Source of the DNA: an uncultured Acidiferrobacteraceae bacterium | GTDB lineage: Bacteria > Pseudomonadota > Gammaproteobacteria > Acidiferrobacterales > SZUA-150 | Assembly (NCBI GenBank): GCA_913009895.1 | Contig: CAJVXY010000007.1 | Span: forward strand, 22,901-86,900 | DNA: 64,000 nucleotides | Direction: 5' to 3' | Shown here: one piece after another, positions 1 to 12,184 of the stretch | Layout of the letters: each line of letters opens with the position of its first letter | Numbering within the stretch: position 1 is the first letter of the stretch | Program-made: the position numbers and the translations under genes | The notes under the pieces: generated by a model | What the model was told of the DNA's origin: nothing | Databases searched by the model: none | The model's input: only the letters and a program-made list of their open reading frames with translations

Positions 1-519
1 GGTCGCGGCACCGTGGTCACCGGTCGGATTGAGCGTGGCATTGTCAAAGTCGGGGATGATATCGAGATTATCGGCATTAAAGATACCGCCACCACCACCT
101 GTACCGGCGTGGAAATGTTCAGAAAACTGCTCGACGAAGGTCAGGCAGGGGACAATGTCGGCATTCTCCTAAGGGGCACCAAACGGGAAGAAGTCGAACG
201 TGGCCAGGTCCTGGCCAAACCGGGTTCCATTACCCCCCATACCCATTTCGAAGCCGAGGTCTATATCCTGAGCAAAGAAGAAGGGGGCCGTCATACGCCT
301 TTTTTCAGTAACTACCGACCCCAGTTTTACTTCCGTACCACGGACGTCACCGGTGCCGTTGAATTACCTTCTGGCACAGAAATGGTGATGCCCGGTGACA
401 ATATTAAAATGACGGTCAAACTCATTGCCCCCATCGCCATGGAAGATGGCCTGCGCTTCGCGATTCGTGAAGGCGGTCGTACCGTGGGTGCCGGTGTGGT
501 GGCGAAGATAATAGAGTAA
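1..519 (+). CDS. tuf: Elongation factor Tu, C-terminal part (5' truncated by window)
   Basis: Frame +1 open from base 1: [25 protein letters not shown]...[11 protein letters not shown], typical EF-Tu domains 2/3; directly upstream of rpsJ. Confidence 0.97.
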   Translation, partial: GRGTVVTGRIERGIVKVGDDIEIIGIKDTATTTCTGVEMFRKLLDEGQAGDNVGILLRGTKREEVERGQVLAKPGSITPHTHFEAEVYILSKEEGGRHTPFFSNYRPQFYFRTTDVTGAVELPSGTEMVMPGDNIKMTVKLIAPIAMEDGLRFAIREGGRTVGAGVVAKIIE

Positions 520-542
520 GGATTGAATAGCAGGGTAAAATG

Positions 543-860
543 ATGGCAGTAACAAACCAGAAAATTCGTATTCGTTTAAAGGCTTATGATCATAGGCTGA
601 TTGATCGGTCTGCGACTGAAATTGTTGAAACGGCAAAACGTACCGGTGCAATGGTAAAGGGACCGATCCCGTTACCCACCAAGATTGAACGTTTTACCTT
701 GTTGCGGTCACCCCATGTGAATAAAGATGCGCGCGACCAGTTCGAGATTCGCACGCACAAACGCATTATGGATATTGTTGAGCCGACAGAAAAAACTGTT
801 GATGCATTGATGAAGCTGGATTTGGCAGCTGGCGTTGATGTGGAAATTAAACTGGGTTAA
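543..860 (+). CDS. rpsJ: 30S ribosomal protein S10
   Basis: [17 protein letters not shown]...; S10 operon order. ORF track starts one Met earlier (540). Confidence 0.98.
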   Translation: MAVTNQKIRIRLKAYDHRLIDRSATEIVETAKRTGAMVKGPIPLPTKIERFTLLRSPHVNKDARDQFEIRTHKRIMDIVEPTEKTVDALMKLDLAAGVDVEIKLG

Positions 861-866
861 TGACAG

Positions 867-1550
867 ATGGCTTTAGCTAACACATTAGGATTAATAGGGC
901 GCAAGATCGGCATGACCCGTGTTTATGCTGATGATGGCGCTGCTGTGCCGGTAACTGTACTCGAAGTTGCCGCTAATCGTATTACACAAGTAAAAGATAT
1001 AGACAATGACGGTTACCGTGCCGTCCAGGTCACAGTTGGTGAACGACGACCGAGTCGTGTCACCAGGGCAATGGCGGGTCATTTTGCCAAGGCTAGTGTA
1101 ACCCCGGGCCATAATACCTGGGAGTTTCGACTCGGTACTGCCGATACAGAAGAATTGACTGCCGGCAGTGAGCTCAAGGTAAACAGGTTTAACGTTGGCC
1201 AGATGGTTGATGTGCAAGGAACCAGCATCGGTAAAGGTTTTGCCGGTGTCATGAAAAGACACGGGTTTAAAGGGGGTCGCAAGACTCATGGTTGTTCATT
1301 GTCCCACCGGGCACCAGGCTCTATTGGCCAGAACCAGACACCAGGCCGTGTATTTCCTGGTAAAAAAATGGCCGGCCAAATGGGCAACGTTATTCGTACC
1401 CAACAAAACCTGGAAGTTATCCGGATTGATGAAGAAAAGAATTTAATGCTGGTGAAAGGATCTATACCTGGCCCCAGGGGTGCAGATGTTTTTATTCGTC
1501 CTTCACAAAAAGCAAAACCAGTTACAGCAAATAAAAAGGCCGAAGGTTAA
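867..1550 (+). CDS. rplC: 50S ribosomal protein L3
   Basis: [14 protein letters not shown]..., [37 protein letters not shown]; operon context. Confidence 0.98.
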   Translation: MALANTLGLIGRKIGMTRVYADDGAAVPVTVLEVAANRITQVKDIDNDGYRAVQVTVGERRPSRVTRAMAGHFAKASVTPGHNTWEFRLGTADTEELTAGSELKVNRFNVGQMVDVQGTSIGKGFAGVMKRHGFKGGRKTHGCSLSHRAPGSIGQNQTPGRVFPGKKMAGQMGNVIRTQQNLEVIRIDEEKNLMLVKGSIPGPRGADVFIRPSQKAKPVTANKKAEG

Positions 1551-1553
1551 GCA

Positions 1554-2171
1554 ATGAAACTTAGCGTTATTGATAAATCAGGCAAGGCCAAATCAGAGGT
1601 CGAGGTTTCTGACGCTATTTTTGCGGCAAAATTTAATGAATCGCTGATTCACCAGTTGGTGGTAGCCAGTCATGCAGCTCGCCGCCAGGGTACACGGGCA
1701 CAGAAAAATCGTGCTGCCGTCAGTGGCGGCGGTGCCAAGCCCTTTGCCCAAAAAGGAACAGGACGGGCACGAGCTGGTACAATCCGCAGTCCAATCTGGC
1801 GTGGTGGCGGCAAGGTTTTCCCGTCACAGACAGCAAATTTTACCCAGAAGCTTAACAAGAAAATGAGACGTGCCGGTTTACGTTCGATCTTTGGCGAACT
1901 GGTACGCCAGGAACGATTAATTGCCATTGAAGATTTCAAGATTGATGCCCCAAAGACAAAAAATTTGGCCGAGAAGTTAGCTAAATTGAATGCCGGAGAT
2001 GCGCTGATTCTGGTCGATAGTCTCGACACGAATTTGTCATTATCTGCTCGCAACATACCGCATATCGGTGTTTGCACGATTGATGAGCTGGATCCGGTCA
2101 GCCTGATTGGATATGAAAAAGTCCTGATCACAAAAGAGGCAATCAAAAAATGCGAGGAGTTACTGGCATGA
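1554..2171 (+). CDS. rplD: 50S ribosomal protein L4
   Basis: KPFAQKGTGRARAGTIRSPIWRGGGKVFP; operon context. Confidence 0.98.
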   Translation: MKLSVIDKSGKAKSEVEVSDAIFAAKFNESLIHQLVVASHAARRQGTRAQKNRAAVSGGGAKPFAQKGTGRARAGTIRSPIWRGGGKVFPSQTANFTQKLNKKMRRAGLRSIFGELVRQERLIAIEDFKIDAPKTKNLAEKLAKLNAGDALILVDSLDTNLSLSARNIPHIGVCTIDELDPVSLIGYEKVLITKEAIKKCEELLA

Positions 2172-2461
2172 GAGATGATCGCCTGTATCAAGTGCTGATA
2201 GCACCGCGTATTACTGAAAAAACAACGGATATTGCCGAGAAACACGGGCAGTACGTTTTCCGTGTCCAGGAAGCTGCAACCAAGCCGATGATCAAGGCAG
2301 CGGTTGAGAAAATTTTCAGTGTCAATGTTATGTCTGTGCAGGTTTTGAACGTGCGCGGCAAAATGAAGTACGGTAAACACCCAGGAAAACGTGCGAACTG
2401 GAAAAAAGCATTTGTTCGACTCCAGTCAGGTCAGGAAATTGATTTCCTGGGTGTGAAATAA
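2168..2461 (+). CDS. rplW: 50S ribosomal protein L23
   Basis: MRDDRLYQVLIAPRITEKTT...; start overlaps rplD stop (ATGA). Confidence 0.96.
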   Translation: MRDDRLYQVLIAPRITEKTTDIAEKHGQYVFRVQEAATKPMIKAAVEKIFSVNVMSVQVLNVRGKMKYGKHPGKRANWKKAFVRLQSGQEIDFLGVK

Positions 2462-2479
2462 GCGTAGAGGATTACAGAG

Positions 2480-3307
2480 ATGCCAATCATAAAAGCCAAA
2501 CCTACTTCAGCCGGTCGTCGTGCCCTGGTTAAAGTTGTGCATCCGCATCTCCATAAGGGAAAACCTTATGAACCTTTGCTTGAGCCACAATCAAAAACAG
2601 CCGGTCGTAATAACCACGGTCGAATTACTGTTCGTCATCGTGGCGGCGGCCATAAGCAACACTATCGCGTTATTGATTTTAAACGTGACAAGGACGGTAT
2701 CCCCGGCACAGTTGAACGCATTGAATATGATCCAAACAGGAGCGCCCATATTGCACTGGTATTATATAAGGATGGCGAGCGTCGTTATATTATTGCCCCG
2801 AAGGGTTTGCAAAATGGTGATGTAGTAGTGTCTGGTGCTGACTCGGCAATCAAGACAGGCAATACCTTACCCATCAGAAAAATTCCAGTGGGCAGCACAA
2901 TTCATTGTATTGAAATGAAACCTGGTAAAGGCGCACAAATTGGTCGATCTGCTGGCGCGTCAATACAACTGGTCGCGCGTGAAGGCAGTTACGCCCAGTT
3001 ACGGTTACGATCTGGCGAGGTGAGACAAATTCATATTGACTGCCGGGCAACAATTGGTGAGGTCAGTAACTCTGAACATTCACTTCGTAAATTAGGCAAA
3101 GCCGGCGCCAAAAGATGGCGTGGCATTCGACCCACGGTTCGAGGTGTTGCAATGAACCCGGTGGACCATCCCCATGGTGGTGGTGAAGGCCGTACATCTG
3201 GTGGCCGTCATCCTGTATCACCTTGGGGTACACCAACCAAGGGATACAAAACCCGATCAAACAAACGTACAGACAAAATGATTGTCCGTCGTCGCAAGAA
3301 GAAATAG
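2480..3307 (+). CDS. rplB: 50S ribosomal protein L2
   Basis: [34 protein letters not shown]. Confidence 0.98.
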   Translation: MPIIKAKPTSAGRRALVKVVHPHLHKGKPYEPLLEPQSKTAGRNNHGRITVRHRGGGHKQHYRVIDFKRDKDGIPGTVERIEYDPNRSAHIALVLYKDGERRYIIAPKGLQNGDVVVSGADSAIKTGNTLPIRKIPVGSTIHCIEMKPGKGAQIGRSAGASIQLVAREGSYAQLRLRSGEVRQIHIDCRATIGEVSNSEHSLRKLGKAGAKRWRGIRPTVRGVAMNPVDHPHGGGEGRTSGGRHPVSPWGTPTKGYKTRSNKRTDKMIVRRRKKK

Positions 3308-3318
3308 AGGTAATTATT

Positions 3319-3588
3319 GTGCCACGTTCAGTATACAAAGGACCTTTTATTGATCACCACTTGATGGTGAAGGTTGAAAAGGCGCAATCTGAAGGCAGTA
3401 AAAAGCCGGTCAAGACCTGGTCACGCCGGTCAATGATATTGCCAGATTTTATTGGTTTGACGATCGCAGTTCATAACGGTCGTCAACATGTGCCGATTCT
3501 GATTAACGAGAATATGGTGGGACACAAGTTGGGTGAGTTTGTACCTACTCGCACATTTAGAGGCCATACTGGCGACAAGAAGAGTTGA
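3319..3588 (+). CDS. rpsS: 30S ribosomal protein S19
   Basis: GTG start at 3319: [21 protein letters not shown]...; ORF track start at 3223 is an upstream extension. Confidence 0.96.
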   Translation: MPRSVYKGPFIDHHLMVKVEKAQSEGSKKPVKTWSRRSMILPDFIGLTIAVHNGRQHVPILINENMVGHKLGEFVPTRTFRGHTGDKKS

Positions 3589-3606
3589 AGGTTTTAGGAC
3601 ACTGAC

Positions 3607-3951
3607 ATGAACGCAACAGCTATTGCAAAAACAATTCGTTTATCTGCCCAAAAAGGCAGATTGGTTGCCGATCAGGTTCGTGGCCTGAATGTTGCCAAGG
3701 CGCTGGAACTCTTGCAGTTCAGTGATAAAAAAGCCGCGTTGCCAATTCGGAAAGTCCTGGAGTCAGCAATTGCAAATGCTGAACATAATGAAGGCGCAGA
3801 TGTTGATGAACTGCGTATTGAAAGCATATTTGTAGATGAAGGCCCCACACTAAAACGCTGGCGTGCACGTGCTAAAGGTCGGGGCGCAAAAATTTTGAAA
3901 CGTACCAGTCATATTAAAGTGACGGTAGGCGACAGCAAGGGAGTCAAATAA
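3607..3951 (+). CDS. rplV: 50S ribosomal protein L22
   Basis: [32 protein letters not shown]. Confidence 0.97.
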   Translation: MNATAIAKTIRLSAQKGRLVADQVRGLNVAKALELLQFSDKKAALPIRKVLESAIANAEHNEGADVDELRIESIFVDEGPTLKRWRARAKGRGAKILKRTSHIKVTVGDSKGVK

Positions 3952-4631
3952 TGGGCCAGAAAGTACACCCAATTGGTATGCGCCTGGGAATTATCCGGGA
4001 CTGGACATCCAGGTGGTACTCCAATAGTCGTAATTTTGCGGATACGCTGACAACAGATTTAAAGGTGCGTGATTTTCTGAAAGCCAAGCTTAAACACGCT
4101 GCTGTAAGCAAAGTAATTATAGAGCGCCCGGCACAGAGTATGAATATTACAATTCACACTGCCAGACCTGGTATTGTTATTGGTAAAAAGGGCGAAGACA
4201 TTGAACGGTTACGGCAGGAAGTTAGCAAAATGGCTGGTTTGCCGGTGCATTTGTCGGTGGAAGAAATTAGAAAACCTGAGCTGGATGCGCAGTTGGTTGC
4301 AGAAAATATTGCCCAACAACTGGAAAAACGTATTATGTTCCGGCGCGCCATGAAACGTGCCGTGACCAGTGCCATGCGTTTGCGTGCCGAAGGCGTCAAG
4401 ATAATGCTGGGTGGTCGATTGAATGGCGCCGAGATTGCGCGTTCTGAATGGTACCGTGAAGGTCGCGTGCCATTGCACACATTACGTGCCGATATAGATT
4501 ATGGTTTTGCGGAAGCACTCACTACCTATGGCATCATTGGTATCAAGGTCTGGATTTTCAAGGGAGAAATCATCGACCAGGATGAATCGGTAGCAGCAAA
4601 GGCCGACGTTGCCAAAAAAGCAACGGCCTGA
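3951..4631 (+). CDS. rpsC: 30S ribosomal protein S3
   Basis: [23 protein letters not shown]... Confidence 0.98.
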   Translation: MGQKVHPIGMRLGIIRDWTSRWYSNSRNFADTLTTDLKVRDFLKAKLKHAAVSKVIIERPAQSMNITIHTARPGIVIGKKGEDIERLRQEVSKMAGLPVHLSVEEIRKPELDAQLVAENIAQQLEKRIMFRRAMKRAVTSAMRLRAEGVKIMLGGRLNGAEIARSEWYREGRVPLHTLRADIDYGFAEALTTYGIIGIKVWIFKGEIIDQDESVAAKADVAKKATA

Positions 4632-4646
4632 TTGAGGAATAGTTAA

Positions 4647-5063
4647 ATGTTACAACCAAAACGTACCAAGTTTCGCAAAATGCATAAAGGCCGTAATCGC
4701 GGTCTGGCACAGCGTGGCAGTAAAGTGAGCTTTGGTGAGTTTGGCCTGAAAGCGACAACACGTGGCCGTGTTACCGCACGCCAGATTGAAGCCAGCAGGC
4801 GCGCCATTACTCGCCATATTAAGCGTGGCGGACGAGTCTGGATTCGCATGTTTCCTGACAAGCCTATTTCCAAGAAACCATTGGAAGTACGTATGGGTAA
4901 AGGAAAAGGCAATCCGGAATACTGGGTTGCGCTGGTTCAGCCAGGTTCAGTGTTATTTGAAATGGAAGGTGTGGCAGAAGATCTGGCCAGGGAAGCATTC
5001 CAGCTGGGTGCTGCAAAACTTCCTGTACGCACCACGTTTGTTAGCAGGCAGGTAGGACAATGA
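4647..5063 (+). CDS. rplP: 50S ribosomal protein L16
   Basis: [21 protein letters not shown]... Confidence 0.98.
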   Translation: MLQPKRTKFRKMHKGRNRGLAQRGSKVSFGEFGLKATTRGRVTARQIEASRRAITRHIKRGGRVWIRMFPDKPISKKPLEVRMGKGKGNPEYWVALVQPGSVLFEMEGVAEDLAREAFQLGAAKLPVRTTFVSRQVGQ

Positions 5064-5272
5064 AGGTGAGTGAATTACGAAATCTGGATTCAAAGACACT
5101 CCAGCAAGAGCTGGAAGGTTTATCTAAAGAGCAGTTTAATTTGCGTATGCAGACAGCGACACAGCAGCTGGCAAACACAGCGCAATTAACCAAGGTCAGA
5201 AAAGATATTGCACGGGTTAAAACAGTTATGAATGAATTGATTACAGGATTGAAAGCAGGTAAGGCAGAATGA
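5060..5272 (+). CDS. rpmC: 50S ribosomal protein L29
   Basis: [31 protein letters not shown]. Confidence 0.96.
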   Translation: MKVSELRNLDSKTLQQELEGLSKEQFNLRMQTATQQLANTAQLTKVRKDIARVKTVMNELITGLKAGKAE

Positions 5273-5535
5273 GTGAGCAGGCAAAAACTGCACGTTCTGA
5301 GACTGGCAGAGTAGTAAGCAGTAAAGCGGAAAAGACAATCACCGTGAAGATTGATAGACGGGTGAAACATCCACTTTATGGAAAGTTTATTAGTCGCACC
5401 ACCAAACTACATGCCCATGACGACAAAAATGAGTGTGACGAAGGTGATTTGGTATTAATTGAAGAATGTCGACCTCTCTCTAAATTAAAGAGCTGGCGAC
5501 TGGTTAAAGTACTTGAAAAAGCCGTAAAGGTTTAA
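5269..5535 (+). CDS. rpsQ: 30S ribosomal protein S17
   Basis: [28 protein letters not shown]... Confidence 0.97.
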   Translation: MSEQAKTARSETGRVVSSKAEKTITVKIDRRVKHPLYGKFISRTTKLHAHDDKNECDEGDLVLIEECRPLSKLKSWRLVKVLEKAVKV

Positions 5536-5575
5536 ATCAGGTTATTTGTTAAAGAATTTTTTGGAGTAGTAGAAA

Positions 5576-5944
5576 ATGATTCAGATGCAGAGTGTATTGT
5601 CAGTTGCTGACAATAGCGGAGCAAAGAGAATTCAGTGCATTAAAGTACTGGGTGGCTCTAAACGCCGTTATGCCGGTATTGGCGATGTCATCAAGGTCAG
5701 TATCAAGGAAGCTATTCCACGTGGACGTGTAAAAAAAGGTGATGTTTACAATGCAGTTATTGTCCGCACCGCCAAAGGCGTTCGCCGTAGTGATGGTTCT
5801 GTTATACGTTTCGACAGCAATGCCGCTGTTCTGTTAAATCCCCAGAACCAGCCCATTGGTACTCGAATATTTGGGCCTGTTACACGGGAATTGCGTACCG
5901 AAAATTTTATGAAAATTATTTCTTTGGCACCGGAAGTATTGTAA
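5576..5944 (+). CDS. rplN: 50S ribosomal protein L14
   Basis: [33 protein letters not shown]. Confidence 0.98.
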   Translation: MIQMQSVLSVADNSGAKRIQCIKVLGGSKRRYAGIGDVIKVSIKEAIPRGRVKKGDVYNAVIVRTAKGVRRSDGSVIRFDSNAAVLLNPQNQPIGTRIFGPVTRELRTENFMKIISLAPEVL

Positions 5945-5953
5945 GGGTCTATC

Positions 5954-6271
5954 ATGCGAAAGATTAAAAAAGGTGACAAGGTTATCGTCCTTACTGGTAA
6001 GGATAAAGGTCGTGAAGGCACTGTTTTACAGGTTAAGCCTAACGAACGTGTTTTGGTTGAAGGCATCAATATGATAAAAAAACACGTCAAGCCAAATCCA
6101 AATAAGAGTGAAACCGGCGGTATTATTGATAAGGAAGCAGCATTGCATATTTCAAATATTGCACTGGTGAATCCTGCTACTGGCAAAGCAGATCGGGTTG
6201 GAATCAAAACCCTCGAGGATAACACCAGGGTTCGTTTTTTTAAGAGCGATGGCGAGTCAGTAGACGCCTAG
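5954..6271 (+). CDS. rplX: 50S ribosomal protein L24
   Basis: [27 protein letters not shown]. Confidence 0.98.
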   Translation: MRKIKKGDKVIVLTGKDKGREGTVLQVKPNERVLVEGINMIKKHVKPNPNKSETGGIIDKEAALHISNIALVNPATGKADRVGIKTLEDNTRVRFFKSDGESVDA

Positions 6272-6335
6272 AATTAATAGAACCCGGTATTTACAGTACA
6301 TATATATAGTTTAAGGATATTTCAGGATCGGCAAA

Positions 6336-6875
6336 ATGAGCAGGTTACAGGAAACATACAAAAAAGAGATCGTTCCGGCACTCCAGAAAAAGCTGGGTGT
6401 AAAGAGCGTAATGGAAGTGCCAGCAATCACCAAGATCACCATAAATATGGGTGTCGGTGAAGCCATGTCCGACAAGAAACTAATTGATCATGCGGTCAGC
6501 GATATGATTAAACTTGCCGGTCAAAAACCGGTAGTGACATTGGCCAGAAAGTCTGTAGCGGCTTTTAAGGTTAGAGAAGGCTGGCCAATTGGTTGTAAGG
6601 TTACTTTGCGCCGGGAACGTATGTACGAATTTTTTGATCGACTGGTCAGTATTGCGATTCCAAGAATTCGGGATTTTCGTGGCTTGCCAGCCAAGTCTTT
6701 TGATGGCCGCGGCAACTATACGATGGGCGTAAAAGAGCAAATCATATTTCCCGAAATCGATTATGATAAAATTGACCGAATCCGGGGCATGGATATTGTT
6801 ATTACTACCAGCGCCAAGACCGACGATGAAGGCAGGGCCTTGTTGCAGGCGTTTAATTTTCCGATCAGGAGCTAA
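6336..6875 (+). CDS. rplE: 50S ribosomal protein L5
   Basis: [21 protein letters not shown]...; [17 protein letters not shown]. Confidence 0.98.
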   Translation: MSRLQETYKKEIVPALQKKLGVKSVMEVPAITKITINMGVGEAMSDKKLIDHAVSDMIKLAGQKPVVTLARKSVAAFKVREGWPIGCKVTLRRERMYEFFDRLVSIAIPRIRDFRGLPAKSFDGRGNYTMGVKEQIIFPEIDYDKIDRIRGMDIVITTSAKTDDEGRALLQAFNFPIRS

Positions 6876-6881
6876 AAGAAG

Positions 6882-7187
6882 ATGGCAAAAAAATCCATGG
6901 TAGCACGTGATAAAAAACGCGAGGCAATTGTTGCCAAGTATGCGGAGAAAAGAAGCGCGCTTAAAAAATTGATATTTACAAAAACCACCTCTGATGACGA
7001 GCGTTTTGCTGCTGTGATTGCATTACAAAAAATGCCACGCAATGCCAGCCCATGCAGGGTCAGGAACCGTTGTCGAATAACCGGTCGTCCCCGTGGTTAT
7101 TATCGAAAATTTGGTTTATCACGCAACAGGTTAAGAGAAGTGATGAACCGTGGTGAAGTGCCAGGTGTCGTTAAGGCAAGCTGGTAA
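6882..7187 (+). CDS. rpsN: 30S ribosomal protein S14 (long form)
   Basis: 101 aa, [32 protein letters not shown]. Confidence 0.97.
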   Translation: MAKKSMVARDKKREAIVAKYAEKRSALKKLIFTKTTSDDERFAAVIALQKMPRNASPCRVRNRCRITGRPRGYYRKFGLSRNRLREVMNRGEVPGVVKASW

Positions 7188-7234
7188 TTTAGTTAAATAC
7201 AGAGACTGTACAGGATTAAAGCGAGAAAATTGTT

Positions 7235-7627
7235 ATGATGACCGATCCAATAGCTGACCTATTAACACGCATCCGTAATGCCCAAAAGGCAGATAAGGTA
7301 AGCGTGCAAATGCCTGGTTCACGTACCAAGTCGTCAATTGCCAATGTTTTGAAAAGCGAAGGTTACATTAAAGACTTTGCAGAGAAAAATGTTGAAGGTA
7401 AGCCGGTTTTGAGTGTCGAGCTTAAGTACTATAATGGCGAACCTGTTATTACAACTTTACAAAGAGTAAGCAAACCTGGTCGTCGCCAGTATAACGGTAA
7501 AGACTCACTGCCTCGTGTAGCTGGTGGCCTGGGTGTAGCAATTATTTCTACATCAAAGGGTGTTATGTCTGATCGCGAAGCCCGTGCTGCGGGTATCGGT
7601 GGCGAAATCCTGTGTGTGGTTTCCTGA
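7235..7627 (+). CDS. rpsH: 30S ribosomal protein S8
   Basis: [19 protein letters not shown]...[26 protein letters not shown]. Confidence 0.98.
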   Translation: MMTDPIADLLTRIRNAQKADKVSVQMPGSRTKSSIANVLKSEGYIKDFAEKNVEGKPVLSVELKYYNGEPVITTLQRVSKPGRRQYNGKDSLPRVAGGLGVAIISTSKGVMSDREARAAGIGGEILCVVS

Positions 7628-7639
7628 TAGGGTAAAACG

Positions 7640-8173
7640 ATGTCAAGAATTGCAAATAATCCTGTCACACTCCCGTCCGGTGTTGAGTTTAACATTGCCG
7701 GGGGTATTGCCAGTGTCAAAGGTCCCAAGGGTGAAATTTCTCACAAGGTTCATGAGTTGGTCGAAGTAAAAAAAGACGATAATACCTTGAAATTTTCAGC
7801 CAAAGACGAATCTACCAGTGCCAAGGCGCTGTCAGGTACAACCCGGGCAATACTCAATAATATGGTCACCGGTGTTAATACAGGTTTCGAAAAGAAGCTG
7901 ACAATTATTGGTGTTGGTTACCGTGCGGCAGTACAGGGAAAGAGCCTGAATTTAACACTGGGTTTTTCACACCCGGTCAATTACCCGATCCCGGCTGGTA
8001 TTACTATTGAAACACCGAGCCAAACTGAGGTAGTCGTGAAAGGTATAGACAAGCAACGTGTTGGTCAGGTTGCTTCTGAAATTCGCGCTTATCGACCACC
8101 TGAGCCTTATAAAGGCAAGGGCGTGCGATACACAGACGAACACGTGGTTCGCAAAGAAGCGAAGAAAAAATAG
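7640..8173 (+). CDS. rplF: 50S ribosomal protein L6
   Basis: [19 protein letters not shown]...[13 protein letters not shown]. Confidence 0.98.
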   Translation: MSRIANNPVTLPSGVEFNIAGGIASVKGPKGEISHKVHELVEVKKDDNTLKFSAKDESTSAKALSGTTRAILNNMVTGVNTGFEKKLTIIGVGYRAAVQGKSLNLTLGFSHPVNYPIPAGITIETPSQTEVVVKGIDKQRVGQVASEIRAYRPPEPYKGKGVRYTDEHVVRKEAKKK

Positions 8174-8182
8174 GGCATAGAT

Positions 8183-8542
8183 ATGGCAATTAGTAAATTA
8201 CAACGTCGCAAGCGTCGCGCAGGATCAATCCGCCGTCGTATCAGCGAGCTGGGCGGTAATCGTTTGAGCGTATTTCGTACTCCCAGGCATATTTATGCGC
8301 AGGTGTTTGATGAAACAGGTAGTCGTGTGCTGGCTAGCGCTTCAACACTGGAAGCGGGTGTCAAACAAGGCATCAAGACTGGTGGTAATTCCGAGGCTGC
8401 TGCTGTGGTCGGCAAACTGATTGCCGAAAAAGCAAAAGCAGCTGGTGTGACAAGAGTGGCATTTGATCGCTCTGGTTTTTCTTATCATGGCAGGATCAAA
8501 GCACTGGCAGAAGCTGCCAGAGAAAGCGGACTAGAGTTCTAG
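8183..8542 (+). CDS. rplR: 50S ribosomal protein L18
   Basis: [34 protein letters not shown]. Confidence 0.97.
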   Translation: MAISKLQRRKRRAGSIRRRISELGGNRLSVFRTPRHIYAQVFDETGSRVLASASTLEAGVKQGIKTGGNSEAAAVVGKLIAEKAKAAGVTRVAFDRSGFSYHGRIKALAEAARESGLEF

Positions 8543-8567
8543 TTCCCGATAATGAGGCATATATATA

Positions 8568-9068
8568 GTGGCAATGCAAAACGATAGTCGTTCTGACAAT
8601 TTAATGGAGAAACTGGTTAGCGTACGCCGGGTAGCCAAAGTGGTTAAAGGTGGTCGCCAATTCGGTTTCAGTGCACTGACAGTTGTTGGTGATGGTAATG
8701 GCAAGGTCGGTATTGGTCGCGGAAAAGCGCGCGAAGTACCCATTGCCGTTCAAAAAGCAATGGAAAGTGCGCGCAAGAATATGGTCACTATCGATTTGAA
8801 GGGCGTGACACTTCACCACGGCACGACCGCTCGCCATGGCGCAGCAAAAGTCATTATGCGTCCGGCCTCTGAAGGCACAGGTATTATTGCTGGTGGTGCC
8901 ATGCGGGCAGTGCTGGAAGCCGTCGGGGTCCACGATGTATTGGCCAAGTGCATTGGCTCTCGTAATCCGGTGAACGTTGTACGCGCAACATTAAACGGTT
9001 TAATGGGTATTCATAATCCTACCCAGGTATTGGCCAAGCGCGGCAAGAAACTCCAGGATATTACATAA
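8568..9068 (+). CDS. rpsE: 30S ribosomal protein S5
   Basis: [38 protein letters not shown] start. Confidence 0.98.
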   Translation: MAMQNDSRSDNLMEKLVSVRRVAKVVKGGRQFGFSALTVVGDGNGKVGIGRGKAREVPIAVQKAMESARKNMVTIDLKGVTLHHGTTARHGAAKVIMRPASEGTGIIAGGAMRAVLEAVGVHDVLAKCIGSRNPVNVVRATLNGLMGIHNPTQVLAKRGKKLQDIT

Positions 9069-9081
9069 AGCAGGCTAAAAA

Positions 9082-9267
9082 GTGGCAGCAAAAAAAATTA
9101 AAGTAACATTGGTTAAGAGCACAATTGGCGTTGGCCGCAGGCACCAGGCTTGTGTGCGTGGTCTTGGGCTCAGGCGAATACATCATACTGTTGAGGTACA
9201 GGACACGCCCGAAAATCGTGGCATGATCCATAAAGTATCTTACATGGTTAAGTGCGAGGATATTTAG
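9082..9267 (+). CDS. rpmD: 50S ribosomal protein L30
   Basis: [38 protein letters not shown] start. Confidence 0.96.
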   Translation: MAAKKIKVTLVKSTIGVGRRHQACVRGLGLRRIHHTVEVQDTPENRGMIHKVSYMVKCEDI

Positions 9268-9269
9268 TA

Positions 9270-9704
9270 ATGCGACTCAATACATTAAAACCGGCTCAAG
9301 GCAGCAAATTTACGCGTAAACGTGTTGGCCGTGGCATTGGTTCCGGATTTGGCAAAACAGCTGGTCGTGGACATAAAGGACAAAAATCCAGGTCAGGCGG
9401 TTTTCATAAAGTCGGGTTTGAAGGTGGCCAAATGCCACTCCAGCGACGACTGCCAAAGCGTGGTTTCAGTTCACGTGTCGGTATCACCACCGCAGAGGTC
9501 AGGTTACACGAATTGGCCAAGGTTGATGCTGACGTCATTGACATTGAAGCCTTGAAAAAAGCGGACATCATTGGTGAAAACATTAAACGCGCCCGGGTCT
9601 TTTTGTCTGGTAAGCTTGAAAAAGCGGTAACGCTTCGCGGTCTGGTTGTAACCAAGGGCGCAGCTGATGCCATTGGCAAAGCTGGCGGGAAAGTCGAGAG
9701 CTGA
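9270..9704 (+). CDS. rplO: 50S ribosomal protein L15
   Basis: [38 protein letters not shown]; track start 9252 is an extension overlapping rpmD. Confidence 0.97.
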   Translation: MRLNTLKPAQGSKFTRKRVGRGIGSGFGKTAGRGHKGQKSRSGGFHKVGFEGGQMPLQRRLPKRGFSSRVGITTAEVRLHELAKVDADVIDIEALKKADIIGENIKRARVFLSGKLEKAVTLRGLVVTKGAADAIGKAGGKVES

Positions 9705-11056
9705 TGGCCAGACGCGCTGCAGGAAAAGGTGGCTCTGGTGCATCGGGTAAATTTTCCGACCTAAAGCGGCGCATATTATTTTTGCTAGGCGCATTAATTG
9801 TTTATCGCATGGGCACCTACATTCCAGTGCCTGGTATCAATGCAGCAGCCTGGGCATCGATTTTTGAACAATCTCAAAATACGATTATAGGGTTGTTCAA
9901 TATGTTTTCCGGTGGCGCGCTATCGCGTATGTCGGTTTTTGCGTTGAATGTGATGCCGTATATTTCTGCATCCATCATCATGCAATTACTGACGGCAGTT
10001 ATGCCATCGATGATGCAACTTAAAAAAGAAGGCGAAGCTGGACGTCGTAAAATTACGCAGTACACTCGTTATGCCACGGTTGCGCTGGCAACCTTCCAGT
10101 CGCTTGGTATTGCAATTGCGTTAGAGAGCCAGGTAGTTGGCGGCTCAAATGTCGTGGTCGCACCAGGTATAGGTTTTAAACTGGTTACGGTTGTTACGCT
10201 GGTGACAGGCACCATGTTTTTGATGTGGCTGGGAGAACAGATAACAGAGCGTGGCATCGGTAATGGCATATCGATGATTATTTTCGCAGGTATTGTTGCA
10301 GGCCTGCCGTCAGCAATTGGTAATACGCTGGATCTGGCTAGCCGGGGCACGTACTCACCACTGTTTGTATTGTTGTTATTTGTTGTTGCCGTGTCAGTGA
10401 CGGCGTTTGTGGTTTTTGTTGAGCGGGGGCAAAGGCGTGTTACCGTGAATTATGCCAAGCGGCAACAGGGTAATCGCATGATGGGTGGTCAGACCAGTCA
10501 CTTGCCGCTCAAGCTTAATATGGCAGGTGTGATACCACCAATTTTTGCCTCAAGTATTATTTTATTTCCGGCAACAATTGGCAGCTGGTTTGCTAATGCA
10601 AGTGGCATGGGCTGGTTGAAAGATGTTGCCACGTCAATTTCGCCGGGTCAGCCGCTTTATGTAATTTTGTATGGCGGTTTGATTATATTTTTCTGCTTTT
10701 TTTATACGGCACTGGTTTTCAGCCCGAAAGATATGGCAGATAATTTGAAGAAATCAGGTGGTTTAATTCCGGGGATACGTCCCGGCGATCAAACGACACG
10801 TTATCTTGATGGTGTGACGTCGAGGTTAACATTCTGGGGTGCCATGTATATTACCGCGGTTAGTTTAATCCCGGAATTTATGCGGGTTCAGTGGAATGTG
10901 CCGTTTTATTTTGGTGGTACGTCCTTATTGATTATTGTGGTGGTGTGTATGGATTTCATGTCCCAGGTCCAGAATCATATAATGTCCAGCCAATATGAGA
11001 GTTTGTTGAAAAAAGCCAATTTGACCGGTAATACCGGTTTTGGGATGCCCCGATAG
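9704..11056 (+). CDS. secY: Preprotein translocase subunit SecY
   Basis: 450 aa, [20 protein letters not shown]...; spc operon position. Confidence 0.98.
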   Translation: MARRAAGKGGSGASGKFSDLKRRILFLLGALIVYRMGTYIPVPGINAAAWASIFEQSQNTIIGLFNMFSGGALSRMSVFALNVMPYISASIIMQLLTAVMPSMMQLKKEGEAGRRKITQYTRYATVALATFQSLGIAIALESQVVGGSNVVVAPGIGFKLVTVVTLVTGTMFLMWLGEQITERGIGNGISMIIFAGIVAGLPSAIGNTLDLASRGTYSPLFVLLLFVVAVSVTAFVVFVERGQRRVTVNYAKRQQGNRMMGGQTSHLPLKLNMAGVIPPIFASSIILFPATIGSWFANASGMGWLKDVATSISPGQPLYVILYGGLIIFFCFFYTALVFSPKDMADNLKKSGGLIPGIRPGDQTTRYLDGVTSRLTFWGAMYITAVSLIPEFMRVQWNVPFYFGGTSLLIIVVVCMDFMSQVQNHIMSSQYESLLKKANLTGNTGFGMPR

Positions 11057-11107
11057 CCATCGCAGGCTATCTATAGTTGAGAACAGGGGTACGACAGGAG
11101 AAATGTT

Positions 11108-11221
11108 ATGAAAGTAAGAGCATCAGTCAAGAAATTATGCAGAAATTGCAAAATTGTGCGCCGGAAACGGGTTGTTCGAGTGATTTGCTCGGATCCGACC
11201 CATAAACAGCGACAAGGTTAG
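11108..11221 (+). CDS. rpmJ: 50S ribosomal protein L36 (zinc-ligand form)
   Basis: Hand translation: [37 protein letters not shown]; absent from ORF track because it is short. Confidence 0.96.
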   Translation: MKVRASVKKLCRNCKIVRRKRVVRVICSDPTHKQRQG

Positions 11222-11368
11222 GGTTATTTGGTTGATTTTTGCCAATCTAATCAGTATTCTTGCGCGTTTTCGCGCACCAGGCAGATCTTAAGGTAGTTTT
11301 TGGGATCAGGCAGACTTCAGGCCAGAAAAGATTTTGGCTGTATAAATGTAGGTGGAGATTTAAGGTAA

Positions 11369-11725
11369 ATGGCACGTATTGCAGGTGTAAATATCCCGAC
11401 CCATAAGCACATCGAGATCGCTTTGACCTCGGTTTATGGCATCGGCCGCGCGCGAGCACAAAAAATATGTGCTTCTACCGGCATTAAAATTGATACCAGG
11501 GTTCAGGATTTATCCGAGAGTGATCTGGAGTCATTGCGTACCGAAGTTGGCAAATACACCATTGAGGGTGATTTGCGTCGCTCGGTAACAATGAATATCA
11601 AGCGTCTTATGGATTTGGGTGCATACAGGGGCATACGCCATCGTCGTGGTTTGCCTGTCAGGGGTCAGCGTACCAAAACAAATGCGCGCACCCGCAAGGG
11701 ACCAACCCGTCCTATTCGTAAGTAA
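11369..11725 (+). CDS. rpsM: 30S ribosomal protein S13
   Basis: [31 protein letters not shown]. Confidence 0.98.
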   Translation: MARIAGVNIPTHKHIEIALTSVYGIGRARAQKICASTGIKIDTRVQDLSESDLESLRTEVGKYTIEGDLRRSVTMNIKRLMDLGAYRGIRHRRGLPVRGQRTKTNARTRKGPTRPIRK

Positions 11726-11770
11726 GAAATCGACAACTGAATATATAATATATAGATACGGTAAATTAAT

Positions 11771-12172
11771 ATGGCAACCACTCCTCCAAAAACTCAATCT
11801 CGCAAAAAGCGTGCAAAAAAGAATGTCGCCGAAGCTGTGGCCCACATTCATGCATCTTTTAATAATACGATTATCTCTATCAGTGATCGGCAGGGAAATG
11901 TATTGACCTGGGCAACAGCGGGTGGCTCTGGCTTCAGGGGCTCACGCAAAAGCACCCCTTTTGCTGCTCAAATTGCAGCCCAGCGAGCAGGCGAAGCCGC
12001 AAAACAGGACTACGGTGTTAAATCACTGGAAATAAGGGTAAAGGGTCCGGGCCCAGGCCGTGAATCAGCAGTTCGTATGTTGAACAACCTGGGGTTTGAA
12101 ATTAATAATATTCTGGATGTGACGCCAATTCCACACAATGGTTGTCGTCCTTCCAAGAAACGTCGGGTTTAG
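11771..12172 (+). CDS. rpsK: 30S ribosomal protein S11
   Basis: [44 protein letters not shown]. Confidence 0.98.
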   Translation: MATTPPKTQSRKKRAKKNVAEAVAHIHASFNNTIISISDRQGNVLTWATAGGSGFRGSRKSTPFAAQIAAQRAGEAAKQDYGVKSLEIRVKGPGPGRESAVRMLNNLGFEINNILDVTPIPHNGCRPSKKRRV

Positions 12173-12184
12173 AGAGGGTTTCGC

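Noticed and set aside
1670-2380. 236-aa minus-strand ORF antisense to rplD/rplW
   Set aside because: Overlaps two unmistakable ribosomal protein genes; shadow ORF.
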